Shown: positions 1 through 13,200 of the stretch, in pieces
How the letters are laid out: every line of letters starts with the position of its first letter
Position numbering within the stretch: position 1 is the stretch's first letter
Source of the DNA: Branchiostoma floridae
Lineage: Eukaryota > Chordata > Leptocardii > Amphioxiformes > Branchiostomatidae
Length of the DNA stretch: 64,000 nucleotides
Direction of reading: 5' to 3'
NCBI RefSeq assembly: GCF_000003815.2
Contig: NC_049997.1
Span: 14,174,067 to 14,238,066, forward strand
The notes under the pieces: model-generated
What the model was told of the DNA's origin: nothing
Databases searched by the model: none
What the model saw: only the letters and a program-made list of their open reading frames with translations
Made by a program: the position numbers and the translations under genes

Positions 1-416
1 TGAGGCAGAGCATTGCATGTTTGACACCCAAAAAATGTACTAGCTCAAGTATTTTCATACTCAGTCTGACCATTTAGAATTCTTTGCCTTTTGTTCATCA
101 AATGTGAAAAGTGCAGGTTTGATGCCATGCTATCTTTCATATTAGAATATTCTTTGCCTATCTGTCAATTATTAAGTGCCATTATTAGTTGCTCTTTTCC
201 ATAAAATTGCATGGTTCTGAGCCAATTACTACTTAGCTTCTTTGAGTCAGTGAAACTTCACAGTGCTGAGATTATGGAGGTCTAATCCCTATCGGGTGTC
301 TGCGATTTATAAACTCCTGGTTGTAAATCATTAGTTGCAAAGATTTCCTAGATCTTTGTAATTCACTTGCCATTGAAACTCAAGGAAATTTTGATTTTCT
401 TTTATCTCCCTTACAG
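1..416 (+). other. Intron (5' end cut by window)
   Basis: AT-rich, ends in a pyrimidine tract and ttacag. I see no repeat, RNA gene or coding segment in it. Confidence 0.6.
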
Positions 417-611
417 GTGAAACGGAGACCATCTCCATTGGCTCAATCCTTTCCTTCAGCTACAGTATCCAGAAGCTGGACAGTGAAGATGTTTTCCAGA
501 TCAGCTCCTCCTTCAGACTGTCCTGTGGGACCAGTACGGCCACAAACATCCCGGTCATGCACAACACTAAGGTGCCGTACAAGACTGACTGTGGAGCTGT
601 CGACATTCCAG
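417..611 (+). CDS. Exon 1: closing half of Cys-rich unit 1
   Basis: Acceptor ttacag/gt; enters with the last two bases of a split codon and leaves in phase 1 (cca g/gtacac). 65 residues with the LSFSYSIQK strand signature and two Cys, ending in CGAVDIP. It matches the last part of units 2-6. The rest of unit 1 lies upstream of the window. Confidence 0.85.
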
Positions 612-1158
612 GTACACTGGGTGATAATTTGCATGTTCGTGCCTTAAGACTTAGCATGTACAGATTTGGGAAACATACCTGTGGTAGACTGGTTGGCCAT
701 GCAACAAGGACAATAATGAATGAAGACATTTATTGCACATTTTTGCCACACCGGGCTAAGTACAATAAGATCACAATTGACATGTTGAAGAAATACATTT
801 GACAGACTTATAGTTATACTAAAACTACTAGTACCTTCAAGTTGGAACCTTAATTCTTCACATGCCTTTGAGGCACATCAGGCCACCCTTTCCTATGTTG
901 GTGTTGTGCTTTTCTCTCTGTTCTATACCAGGGGCTACCAGTGGCTTCAAGGTCTTTTCTACATTTGATCTTCATGTCAGTCTTGGCCTTCCCTTGCTTC
1001 CTCTTACACCGAGTGGCATCCACTTGAGGATCTTCCTTGCTGTACTTTTCTCACCCACGACAGGGCATGTCCTAGCCATCTTAGCCTTCTCTCTCTTACC
1101 ATCTATACAAGATCATGTATCTGCCAATTCCCTCTGATTTGTTCTGCTGTAAACCACA

Positions 1159-1202
<44 letters not shown>

Positions 1203-4200
1203 CACACACAAACACACAAACACACACACACACACACACAGATAGAGAGATTTAAGAATGGCTCTAAATCACTGTTTTTTTTCTCCAGACACAGTTGATG
1301 CCTTCCTGGCCCTACAGGGAGGTCAGGTAGGGAATGCTGGACAGGACTACGTGATGAGAGGCCTGGGATTGGCTGACACCTTTGCTGGTCACAGCTGTAG
1401 TCACCAATCATCAACCAGTGGTGCATGGCATGGGCTAGATGGTATGTCCCATATTTTAGATAACTTACAAATGGTACCTTTACCTAATGTCACATGCATG
1501 TGTGTCTTTGCAAAGTGCAGCTTTTGTGTGTGCTGCTTATTATAAAGAATGTGTCTATTATGATCAAGGTTTCCTTATTTAATCATTTTATAAACTATTG
1601 ATCTGTTCCAGCTTGCCCAAGCACATTCCAGCCACCAACCTTGCCCAGCACTGTGGACTGCACACTTGATAGCCTTTGCATGGGGATGAGCTGTTGCAGT
1701 GACTTTGACCTTAAGGTAATTATTGCTAGATCTTTTTCTTAAATTATTTGATAACAAAGAAAAAGACTCCAAGATACTAGTAGTTCTGATCCAAAACTTT
1801 TGGAGGATTGAATTAATGCACCTTGTAATCACCTCCATGACATTGGAGGTACATGTGTTATTAAAATCAGTTGGTGTGTTTACTTATTGGTTTTTCTTAG
1901 TGTGCATCTGCAGTTCTGTGTATATTGAGTGGCAGTATACACTGCATGGCAGAAGTGGTGTAAATATCTGGAGAATTGGAAGTCTGGCTTTGGCTTGTTG
2001 TACTTGCTTTTAGTAATAAGCTGTTGTATTCATTGTTTTTAGGTTGGCACATTCAGGACCACTGCAGCTCTGAACTTTGACCCCTGTAAGTTAACTCTGT
2101 CAGCCAGAATCGGTGGTACAGAGTTTACAGGTCTGGATCTCTACACTTACACCTGGGGTACGTATCAATGCCAACTTATCATTTTTTATAAAGTAATAAA
2201 GATGATGTTTTGGAGACTACAATAACTGTTCTGTCCATCTGTAGCACCTTGCTAGTAGGTGGTTTTTGAGTCACCAGGCTTTCTGTAAAACTGCTGGTGT
2301 TTCCCTTGCATAGTAGTAGCCAGTACTAGTATATGTGACTAAAGTGTTATTGCAAGTCAATAACTGCCTTTCAAGGCAGCTGTCAAGTTCTCCTAAACTC
2401 TTATTCCTAGAGCTAGTTTCTTGTTTTTATTATACGTACGCACATGTATAAATGTTTACTTGAGTTGATGGTAATGCTATGGATCACATTAACCCTCTCA
2501 GCACGAGAAGCCACTATCATGGCTTTCCCATAGGACACGAGAAGCCACGATCGTGGCTTCAGGTTTAATTCCGGCGGGAAATTCAAACTGACTACTGTGA
2601 AATGGGNNNNNNNNNNNNNNNNNNNNNNNNNNNNNNNNNNNNNNNNNNNNNNNNNNNNNNNNNNNNNNNNNNNNNNNNNNNNNNNNNNNNNNNNNNNNNN
2701 NNNNNNNNNNNNNNNNNNNNNNNNNNNNNNNNNNNNNTTTAGCAGAAATGGAGACAGTTTGGTGGATATTTTTGTGGGAGGCTAACAGGAGTGATGACAG
2801 GGGAAATCCTTGAGGGACAGAAAGGCAAACACCCAGCTGTTTTTGTTGAGATCAAATGAGCTGATATCACCGTGTCTAATGAGTTCTACATGCATGCTTC
2901 CTTGTTGTTTTTCTTGGGGCAGAAGGAGGTCCAGGTCAGGTCAGATAGGTCACTGGTCCAAATTGACATTTTATATACTCTGATACCTGTTTCTCTACCC
3001 AAGTCATAGTAAATGGATTTATTTGACTCCCTGATATGTGGAGAACATCCAGAAAAATAATTTGCCATTTAGCACAAGGCATATTCATTATTTTAATAGT
3101 ACAACTACAGGTGTGGGGAGGGGGGCACAACTGTTTATTGGGGTAACATTTGTTTGCCAACACTGAACTTATTTGAAATCATGCTTTGATTTTTAGATTT
3201 TGGTCATTCTAACAGCATACCAGCATTGTGTATGTATGGTTGAGTATTTCTACATGGTTTTATGATAAATGACACAAAAAACTCAGCCCCTAGCCAAATA
3301 TTTTCTTTTGTGAAACTTTTTTTGGGAGTGATGCAAATGTGTTTTTGAGTGGTTTCCATGACGATTGCTGTCCTCAGATTGATGGTATGATATTTATTTT
3401 GCTTGTTTTGGAAAGGCCATTCTGTGAGCTTTCCAGCAATATATAGTTTTCCTAATCTACTCCTTACATAACAGCTGTAATAATAATACACAAAAAGTAC
3501 TAATTGACACCTGTATAGACTGAAATTATATGTCGTATATGGTATACAGGAAAAAATTTTATGACGTGTTGAGAGGGTTAATGTAACGTCAAGGCTTAGA
3601 CTGTAATGTGACATACCGTTTTTCTTTTTTCTTTTCGTTGTAATATCAGTATGATTGGAATATTTGAATGGGCCGCATATCATACAAATACATGTATACT
3701 GGCTCTTTTGTACTTCATTTTAGAAAAAAAAAAAACACACAAACATTCCCATGTCTCTTTACAGCAAATTGAACCACTGTGAAATCAAATGCATTTAGAG
3801 CACCTATCTCTTCAAGTCAAAATATTAGTGTTTGTTCTATGATAGATGAGAAATTAATGCTGTCAAAATTCAGTACATTTTCCTTAATAGGTAATGGCAT
3901 ACAAATGCACTTTTTGCCTCGACAGGCACTGAAGAGACACTGAGTGTTGGCTTGAATGATGAGCTGCGCCTCACATACACCATCAGCCATGACAAGCCAG
4001 CCAAGACATATTACCTCAGCTTCTCAGTGACTACATGTGTGGACACCTGCACTACACCAGTGGTCATCCTGTCACACGTGGGCATCCCTGAACCTGCATG
4101 TGTTCAGGAGATGCCTGTTCTCCCAGGTATGTCCCCCTTGTGAGAATCATTTGAAGTGCAGCCTGTCAGTAAAGTCATGTTTGACATAGGTCTTTGTACA

Positions 4201-7200
4201 ATTTTGATGGTGTGTTATTGTCAAGAAGGCTGTGACATGACCAACTGCTGACAAGGATCATGACTCAGTTCAATTGTTAACAACTATGTCACACAAGCCA
4301 ACAGGTCTTAAGATGTTATAGAATTAACTACTGGTGGTTTAGTTTCTGAAGCTAAAGCTATCATTGTCTTTGAGGTATACCATGTAAAAGATATTTAGAA
4401 CAGCTTCCACAGGTATCAACTTAACATTTTGCTAAATACTGATCTCAGTATCCACTAAGACAAGACCTCAGGATTTACATTTAACATAATATTTTTTGGC
4501 TTTATGTCATATGAGAGTGCTACCCATTGGAAGGATGTCTACATGTTGAATATATGCACCATCTTTGATACAGGAGCTGGCACCATCCAGGATTTGGTCA
4601 CACAGTACAGTGACAGTCTGGGTGACGCAGCCCTCCAGCCTGCCTACAGATACTGGGGTCTGCCTGACGACTTCAACCCTCAGGACACCTGCATGGTCCC
4701 CTCAATGTCACCTTCATGTGACCTTGACCTCAGCACCTTGAACCTCCCCGACACGTACCAGTATTCACTCCACGACTCCTGTACCGGGATTGAAACCTGC
4801 GTGGAATGTGACCTTCAGGTTCAAACGAGGTCATCCAAGGTGGCTGTGAGCTTTGACCCCTGTGACATGACCTTGACCCTGACCCTACACAGTTTGAGCC
4901 ACACGGTCAGGCTGTACGACTTTGAATGGGAAGTGGAGCAAGTCTGGGAGATTGGCAGTCTGTACCAGCTCAAGTAAGTCAGAAAATATGTTTATGAAGG
5001 TTAGACATCCAGGTAAACAATATTGAAATACAATTCAATCTCTACAACTGGATTTAAAACAAACTGGATTTACTTCCAGATGTTTTGAGTGACATGCATC
5101 AATAAATGATGCTGAAGACTGCCAGTTCATTGTAGTGACACTAAAAAAGAGTGATGGATGTCACTCGAAATGTCCGGAAGTAAATCTCCTTTTTTTAGCC
5201 AGTTGTAGGGATTGAATTATATTTGAATAAGTTAGAAAATATTCAAGAAATAAACTTAGAATTCCAAGGAGGTCCAAGAATTCTTAACTTGAATTCTTCA
5301 CATAAAATAGATTTTTCTAAGATCCAAGATTAACGTTAATAAATGAACGAAATGTAATGATAGAATCAAGTAGATTCAAAACTGTATACAAAATATCATG
5401 TGGCATATTGTATAATCTAGAAAATGTACATTAGGACTTATGACATGTGTAACTATGGCCACTTTCTGGTAAAAATAATGGATGCATTTGAACTCAGATA
5501 CACTCTGTGGAATGAACTTGAGGCAAGACAGTACAGGATCGACCTTGAGGTCATGACCTGCCTTGACCCTGGCAGCTGCCAATCCTGTGGTCATGTGATG
5601 CAGAACTCTGTCTTCCCAAAACCAACATGTGACACTGAAGCAAGCTGCGAGCTGGATGGTGAGTGCTGAGAAATTATAACTTAAATGCTCTAGATTTGCT
5701 AAACTAAAATTTTCTAAACTGTCGTTGATGATGATTGGTGCTTCCTAACCCTGTCCTTGCTGCTGATTGGTTATTACTATCCCTGTGATTGCCATAACGT
5801 TTCTTGCTTTTCATTGGTGACTGCTATCACTGTCCTTGGTGCTGATTTTTGGTTCTTGGTTCTTATTGGAGACTGCTATCACCGTTGTTGGTGCTGATTG
5901 GTTGCCACCAAACTTTCCTTGGTTCTGATTTGCTAAATTTTGTTGCAGTCCTTGGTGCTGATTGGTGATTATAACAACTTTTCTCAGTTCTGATTGGTAT
6001 TTTCCATTCCTATCTCTGGTGCTGATTGGTGATTATCACAACTTTCCTTGGTGCTGATTGGTAATTACTATCCCTGCCCTTGGTGCTGATTGGTTGTAGT
6101 GGTTTGTATATTTACTACAAAAGCATCCATTGAAAGAGAGTCTTCAAGTATCTATAAAAACCCAGGAATTGCCACCATCTTAATGTGTAAGCTAAGGTTT
6201 TTTTGTATATCATACCACCTGAATCTGAATCATTTGATCATCAGGGGATGCCTTGCAGTGTCCAATTTAGTATTGCAAAATTTCATCCCCTTCAGTATCC
6301 GCAGGTTGTTTGACGTTGAAATTTCTATCACAGGAAAATATAAATATCTTTACATGAAGTGTAATTTGTTTTCTTACAGCATCCAACCCAGGCCTTAGTG
6401 TAACAGCCTACCTGAACAGTTTCGGAGCTGACACCACAGACGCTGTGGCAGAGGAAGCCCTTGCAAACATATACCAGTGCCAGGGAATCCCCTACATGAT
6501 GACTGAGTCTTGCACCGCACAGGCAGACAACTGTTGGTGGACCTCTTCCTTCTCAAATGGGACAGACTGTGGGGCTGATAACAGCTGTACAGGCATCACT
6601 TGCTGCCATGAGTTTGACTACAAGGTAAGGTATAGTAAAACATAACACAGACAGTATTATACTGAATGTCCTCTTGACTGTCCATCACAATTAGCAGTTT
6701 AGTCAATGAGAGACTGGCAATTATTGTCTTGACCAATGAGAGAGTGGTAGTTGCATTTTTGTCAAAAAGTTGCATTTTTATGTTAACCTTTTTACTTCAC
6801 ATTTCAACATGTTCACAGTGGTAGGTAGGGCCATGGGATAGGCATGTTTCAAAAATTTCTAAGATATCATGATTTTTTTAAAAGTTAGTTCAGTTGGTGG
6901 TTCATGAATTCTTTTTCATAATGTTAAATCTAACACAGATAATTTTTCATTAAATTTCCCCTGCAGATCATCACAAAACGTCTCAGTGTCCACTTTGACA
7001 TCGACCCGTGTACGTACGTCGTGTCCCACGGAATCGGCAGCCAGACTTTCACCCACAACTTCTTTGACTTCCCCTGGGGCCAGGAGCAGCAAATTAGGAT
7101 CGAAAAAGCTTTCTTCATCAGGTAATGCTAGTTCACCTGTATCCAAGGGTTACCTATATGACACATCAAGAACTTCCTTTTCTACATGTTAAAGATACAC

Positions 7201-10200
7201 TGGTAATAAACAAAATCTCTCAGTTTCAGAGGATCCTTGACAACCAACAACCTACTAGAGCACTATAATCTGTTGTCTCCTGCACAACACAGATACAAGA
7301 CATGCACAAGAACCAAAAACTAAGGCCATTGAAAAGACATTGATATGTAGCCCTATATTTACAGGGAAAAGTGTGTCACATGACATACAATCTGCCTGTT
7401 AGTCCAAGTTTTGGTAGGAGCTTCTTATGTATATAAATCAGTAAATTTGATTGTAGTCTGTAAATACTAGGTGTATATTTTGTAATATGCAATTTGTATG
7501 TCCATGGTTTATGTCCAAGAAGATTTGCCAGTTACAAATCTTGGTATGTTAGCTAGTGGACTGAACTCAAGAATCCAAGTATCATACCATGACAATACTT
7601 GTAACTCCCATGTGAATCTACATGTATGATGATAACAGTAACAAACTTAACAACACTGTCTCCCAATTTCTCTGTAGGTACACAGTGGCAGATGAAGGCA
7701 CCAACTACAGAGTGAGCTACTTCGTGGCCCAGTGTAGGGATGACATGTGTCAGAACGGATGGGACCTTCTGTCTGATGCGTTCATCACCAAACGACAGTG
7801 CACAGCAGAGACATGTAGTGCTCTTCAACTGCCAGGTCAGCAAATTTTCAAACTGTATACAGGATGGAAATCTCATTTGTACTGGTGAAAGGCATAGTAT
7901 GAAAACTGGGTGCAAAATGCATTTTTGTGCACCCAATAAATGTGCACCTAATTTTTGACAGGGTTTGTTTGAATGTGCACTTTGATATTTGAGTAAAGTT
8001 ATGTACAAACAGGTACCATTGCATATGTATAGTCATATACCATTGTACAGAATATTCTAGACATTTGTCACGTTTCGTTTCCTTAATTGCTGAAAATTTT
8101 GAAGTTACTTACTGGAATTTTGGTTGAATGCTCCACCCATGTCCAGTATCAGGGTGAAATGCACGAAGTTGTCCTAAGTTAAGTTAGATGTCAGAAGTTG
8201 TCCAAAGTTGTCCGAAGTTGTCCGAAGTTATGACGTCACGCTAACCATGACGTCATCCTAACTTTGGACAGTCAGTCAGGGGGTGTACGGAGTTGTCCGA
8301 AGTTGTCCGAAGTTATGACGTCATCTTAATTATGACGTCATCCAAACTTTGTATAAAAAGACGGGAGGTTACCGAAATTGTCGGAAGTTGAGACGTAAAT
8401 ATAAAAGTGATTAGATCGAGATCTAAAAATTCTGTGTTTTTGGTGGAACATAACGTTAAGAGGAGAAATAAAAGACAAAAAGACTTGAAATAAATGAATT
8501 TTTTTACAATGCATGAACCCTGCCTACTGTACGAAGTTAGATGACGTCACGTAACTTTGCACAACTTAGGACAACTTCGCACACTTGTTGACCTACCCTG
8601 CCTACTGTCCGAAGTTAGATGACGTCACTTAACTTTGCACAACTTAGGACAACTTCGCACACTTGTTGACCTACCCTGCCCACTGTCCGAAGTTAGATGA
8701 CGTCACGTAACTTTGCACAACTTAGGACAACTTTGCACACTTGTTGACCTACCCTGCCCACTGTCTGAAGTTAGATGACGTCACGTAACTTTGCACAACT
8801 TAGGACAACTTTGCACACTTGTTGACCTACCCTGCCCACTGTCCGAAGTTAGATGACGTCACGTAACTTTGCACAACTTAGGACAACTTTGCACACTTGT
8901 TGACCTACCCTGCCCACTGTCCGAAGTTAGATGACGTCACGTAACTTTGCACAACTTAGGACAACTTTGCACACTTGTTGACCTACCCTGCCCACTGTCC
9001 GAAGTTAGATGACGTCACGTAACTTTGCACAACTTAGGACAACTTTGCACACTTGTTGACCTACCCTGCCCACTGTCCGAAGTTAGATGACGTCACGTAA
9101 CTTTGCACAACTTAGGACAACTTTGCACACTTGTTGACCTACCCTGCCCACTGTCCGAAGTTAGATGACGTCACGTAACTTTGCACAACTTCGGACAACT
9201 TCGTACACTTGACACCTTACCCTGCCTACTGTACGAAGTTAGATTACGTCATCCAATAAATGTTTTGACGTCATCTGTGACTCCCGATATAGCCTCAAAA
9301 CCAGTAGGAAACGGTTGTAACTTCGTACACCCTAACTTCGTGCACTTCACCCTGATACTGGACATAGCTCGAATGCTCAAACTATTTTGTTGGGTATTGT
9401 TAACATACTTTATTGTGCACTAATTTTTTTCTTGAGAACCTATTAGTGCACCTATTCCTCAAAATGAAATTTGAGCCCTGTGCATGACCAGTTTTTAGAC
9501 TGTAAATCTTGAAACATTTGCAGTGATTGTATTTTATGGTAACCTCTCTACCAAAAACCATTAAATATTTGTTTCAATATGTTTTGCTTCCGTGCTACAG
9601 AATTGTTTCAACCACAAAACACTCACTACAAAATACTTCTTTCCTGTTCTACCACAAAATAAAGTCCCAGATAAAATAAAAGAATTTACAGTATTTCATT
9701 CTGCTGACATGTCTTTCCAGGTGACAGCAGCCTGTCTGGCTTTGCCTCAGAGATGGGTGGAACTGTGAATGATTATGTGATGGACGCAGTCTTCTGTAAA
9801 CTGAACATGAGGGACCAGCTTGGTGCAGAGGAGTGCTCTCTCCAGCCTAGCGGGGTTGGACCATCAGAGTGCTCCAGTATCGCACTTCCAGAGTAAGTAG
9901 TGTAGTAGTAGTAGTAGTAGTGTAAGAGAGTAAGACTTCCAGAGTAAGTGAAGTAGTAGTGTAAGACTTCCAGAGTAAGTGAAATGAAGAAATTGAAATG
10001 AAATGTGGTATTTTCAGTAGCATGTATGGTCTAGTGGTGAGCAATTCAGCTTTTGGATGCAGAGGTTCAGAGTTTGAATCTTGACTCTCTTACTGCTGGA
10101 AAGGGTCGCAGTTGTGAGGACAAGACCTTTGAACCATGGTCCACAGTTCATTCCCTAATACGTGTACAATAAGTCTGTATTTACTGTACATATGATTTGT

Positions 10201-13200
10201 CTTTCGTGTCCAATAGAAGATCACAGTTTTAGTAGGCTTAACTGGTGAAAACCCTTTTTCTTCTAAAGCATTGTTGTGCTTGTTCAGTATATAAGAAATT
10301 AATTTTCATACTATTTTCCATTGGATAAATGAATTTATGGGGCATTTATGTGATGGAAGTCAGCATCGATTTGTTTTCCTTGCTCAGATTGAATGGTGAG
10401 GGGGTAATGGCAATTCGATACTCAGACAGAATGTAGTTACATTCAAATTTTGTATAAAGAAATTGGTACTCAACTAAATTTCCTGCATGCACTCTTGACC
10501 ATCTGAAATGAAAAAGCACTTGGGAAAGTTTTCCTTAATTTTTACACCATTAATCTGTGTCTTATTTGCAGTGTTCCTGGGCTACACTGTGAGATCAACC
10601 CAGGTTGTCTTGGCTTCAACTGTTGTATGGAGATTGACCTAAGGGTATGGTTTGGTTATGTAAATCTGTTGTTTTAACTTATTTCAACATGCATTTGCTT
10701 GCTAGCATCCTTTACTGTTATTTGAAGCAAGTGATCTTCTTTCTAAAAGGTTGAATTGGTTGAAGAATATTACATTTTACTTCCAGTGATGCACTCATGT
10801 GATGTTAGGCACTTTGCATTTCAATACGTTATCATGATGACAATCTTGCCAAATCTGTTCTCAAACAAATGGTAGTTACGGAATTCTTATATCATCTTGT
10901 AATGCATAATGTCTTTAATCTTTACCTCACGTAATGTCAGTATAATGGGATAATTTTTTTCTGTGTCGCAGGAAGATGCTATATCATCAACGACTGTTTA
11001 TCTTTCTTAGGTGAAGACCTGGAGTTTTAAGATGGGGGTTACTTATGACCCTGTGACATACAAGGTGGAAGCAGCTGTTGGAAACAGAAAACACGACTTT
11101 GAACCATTCCTGTATCCATGGGGAGAGGAGCAGAGTGACACTGTTGGTCCAATCACTGTCAAGTAAGTAAAATTGATTCCTGTCCTTAGTGCTGAATGCT
11201 TGTTATTTGTTTGTCCTTGTTGCCAATTGGTGATTCCCTCTATCCTTGCTGTCAATTGCCGATCACTTTCCCTGTCCTTGGTGCTGATTGGTGATTGCCA
11301 TCCCTGTCCTTGGTGCTGATTGGTTATTCTACCCTTGTATTTGGTGCTGATTGGTGATTTCCACCTTTTTTCTTGATGCTGATTGGTGATCGCTATGCCT
11401 TGTCCTTAGTGCTGATAGGTTATTGCTACCCTTGTATTTGATGCAGACTGGTGATTCCTAATTTCTCCTCAGTGCCAATTGGTTAACACAACTGTTTCTT
11501 TTTTTTCTTTCCATTATCTTCATTCTACCAGTTTTACTGACAGCAACTGCCAAAAGTATAACAGACTTACTTGATTTTTGTACTCTACATGTATAAAAAA
11601 ATTGAAGGTGGTAACAGCTTTCAGTTTTGGTCTCATGATGGCTGTTTTTTCTCCTCAGGTACAATGTTGACTACCCTGCTGGTGGAGACTGTAACTCCAT
11701 GAAGTTTAGCATGGAACTTGATGTCACCATTGATGGGACCAGGGAACCCAACATGCCTCTCACCATAGAGGCCACCTCTGCCCACCCATTGGTGGATGCT
11801 CCATATGTCCTTCCAGGTATTTAGTAAAAGCTACCAGTTCTATTTGTGTACTATACTAATTAATGTCTTCCTTCATTGGATGCCTAGTCATCTATTACAT
11901 TGTAAATAGGCAGCAAATACAATATTGAAAAGGTAGTCAATATTCTAAAAAAAGTGAAGCAGAAGGAAAATTTTGTATGTCGCTCTGGAAAAACTGAATA
12001 AGAAGCAACACATGGTGTATGTTCACTTAAAAGAAAAAGGGTGGTATTTCTTTATTGCCATATATGGACATTTTTCAGTGTGTCTTTTTGCTTGTGTGCC
12101 TGTAGTTATTGTATGCAGTAGAGAAACTGATTACCACACTTTAGGCATGCTATATACACTGATAGGAAGTTAGGTCAAAGGTCCCAAATGTAATCTCATT
12201 TCCTGTCTCCTGTATATTTGTTGGGTACCGTTTGTTGCCTTATGAGAGCCAGCGGGAATAATGTGTTAGACAGAATCAGTAGGTAATTCACACAAATATT
12301 AAGTAAAATTCATTTCACATAGGCAGGATGTTGTTTGATTTCTTATTCAATATGTTTTCTTTCCTTTTCTAGACACCGTAGACAGCTTCCTTACAGAGGA
12401 AACCAGAAACCCACTGAAAGAACAGGCAGTGTTCCGCTCCCTGGGGACATCTGACCTGTTCTGTCTGGATGCCTGTAGCCACAGTGTTCAGGCAACAGTC
12501 CCTGACACCTGTGTGGAACAGAACACCACCCTCCCAAGTGAACCAGGCAACCTCACATGCAGCTACACTGACCAATGCAGCAGTGCCGAATGCTGCTTGT
12601 CTGTAGACTTCAAGGTACAATAGATGTGGACATTTTTGCTGAGTTCTTGATTTAACGTTCATGTTTTTTTAGTGACCACAGTGGTAACCATTATGTTACT
12701 AAAATACACTGCATACTTCTAGCTTAACCATGCCATGAAGATGCTGAAAACTAAAATGGAGCTACAGTATTTCACACAATACATCATACATATTACTAGA
12801 TCCATAATAAAAGACTTTAGTATTTCGCAAAGCCTCAACTTGTCTTGACATGAAGAAAACCTTTTTCCTCCATTTACTCCAAAAGACATTTTGGTTTACA
12901 GTCAATTTCTATCAAGTCAGAGTATGTTTCCAAATAAATGTAGGTAGAAGAACATTGACAGTTTTGATTTCTCATGATTTTCAGACTGGACGTAGGTCCT
13001 TCAGTGTGTGGTACCAGGTTGATGTGAACTCCTATGAACTGTCTGTCGGACTGGGTAGCTATGTCTTCACTTCCAGTTTGTTACTGCCATTAAATGAGGA
13101 CAAAGAGGAACCTATTGGCGATGTCTTCAGGATAAGGTAAGTCCCTTCCAAAATAAAGTTCAATAGTCAAAATTCAGCAAAAATACAGGAGAAACACACC

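Noticed and set aside
862-1137. 91-codon ORF in the intron before exon 2.
   Set aside because: Hydrophobic, low-complexity, no compatible splice sites in phase with exons 1 and 2.
1103-1426. Minus-strand ORF with a long Cys-Val run.
   Set aside because: It is a translation of the CA microsatellite plus the antisense of exon 2.
3204-3683. 159-codon minus-strand ORF overlapping the right end of the piggyBac-like element.
   Set aside because: Low-complexity Lys/Tyr-rich composition with no transposase motif (no DDD/E context or Cys finger). It runs across the element border.
8518-9219. Regular repeat array considered as CRISPR.
   Set aside because: Repeats are contiguous 78-bp units with no unique spacers, in a eukaryotic intron.
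10021-10095. tRNA-like A and B boxes considered as a tRNA gene (also 33911-33980 and 29890-29955 minus).
   Set aside because: No complete cloverleaf or acceptor-stem pairing could be drawn, and each continues into a non-tRNA body, as SINEs do.
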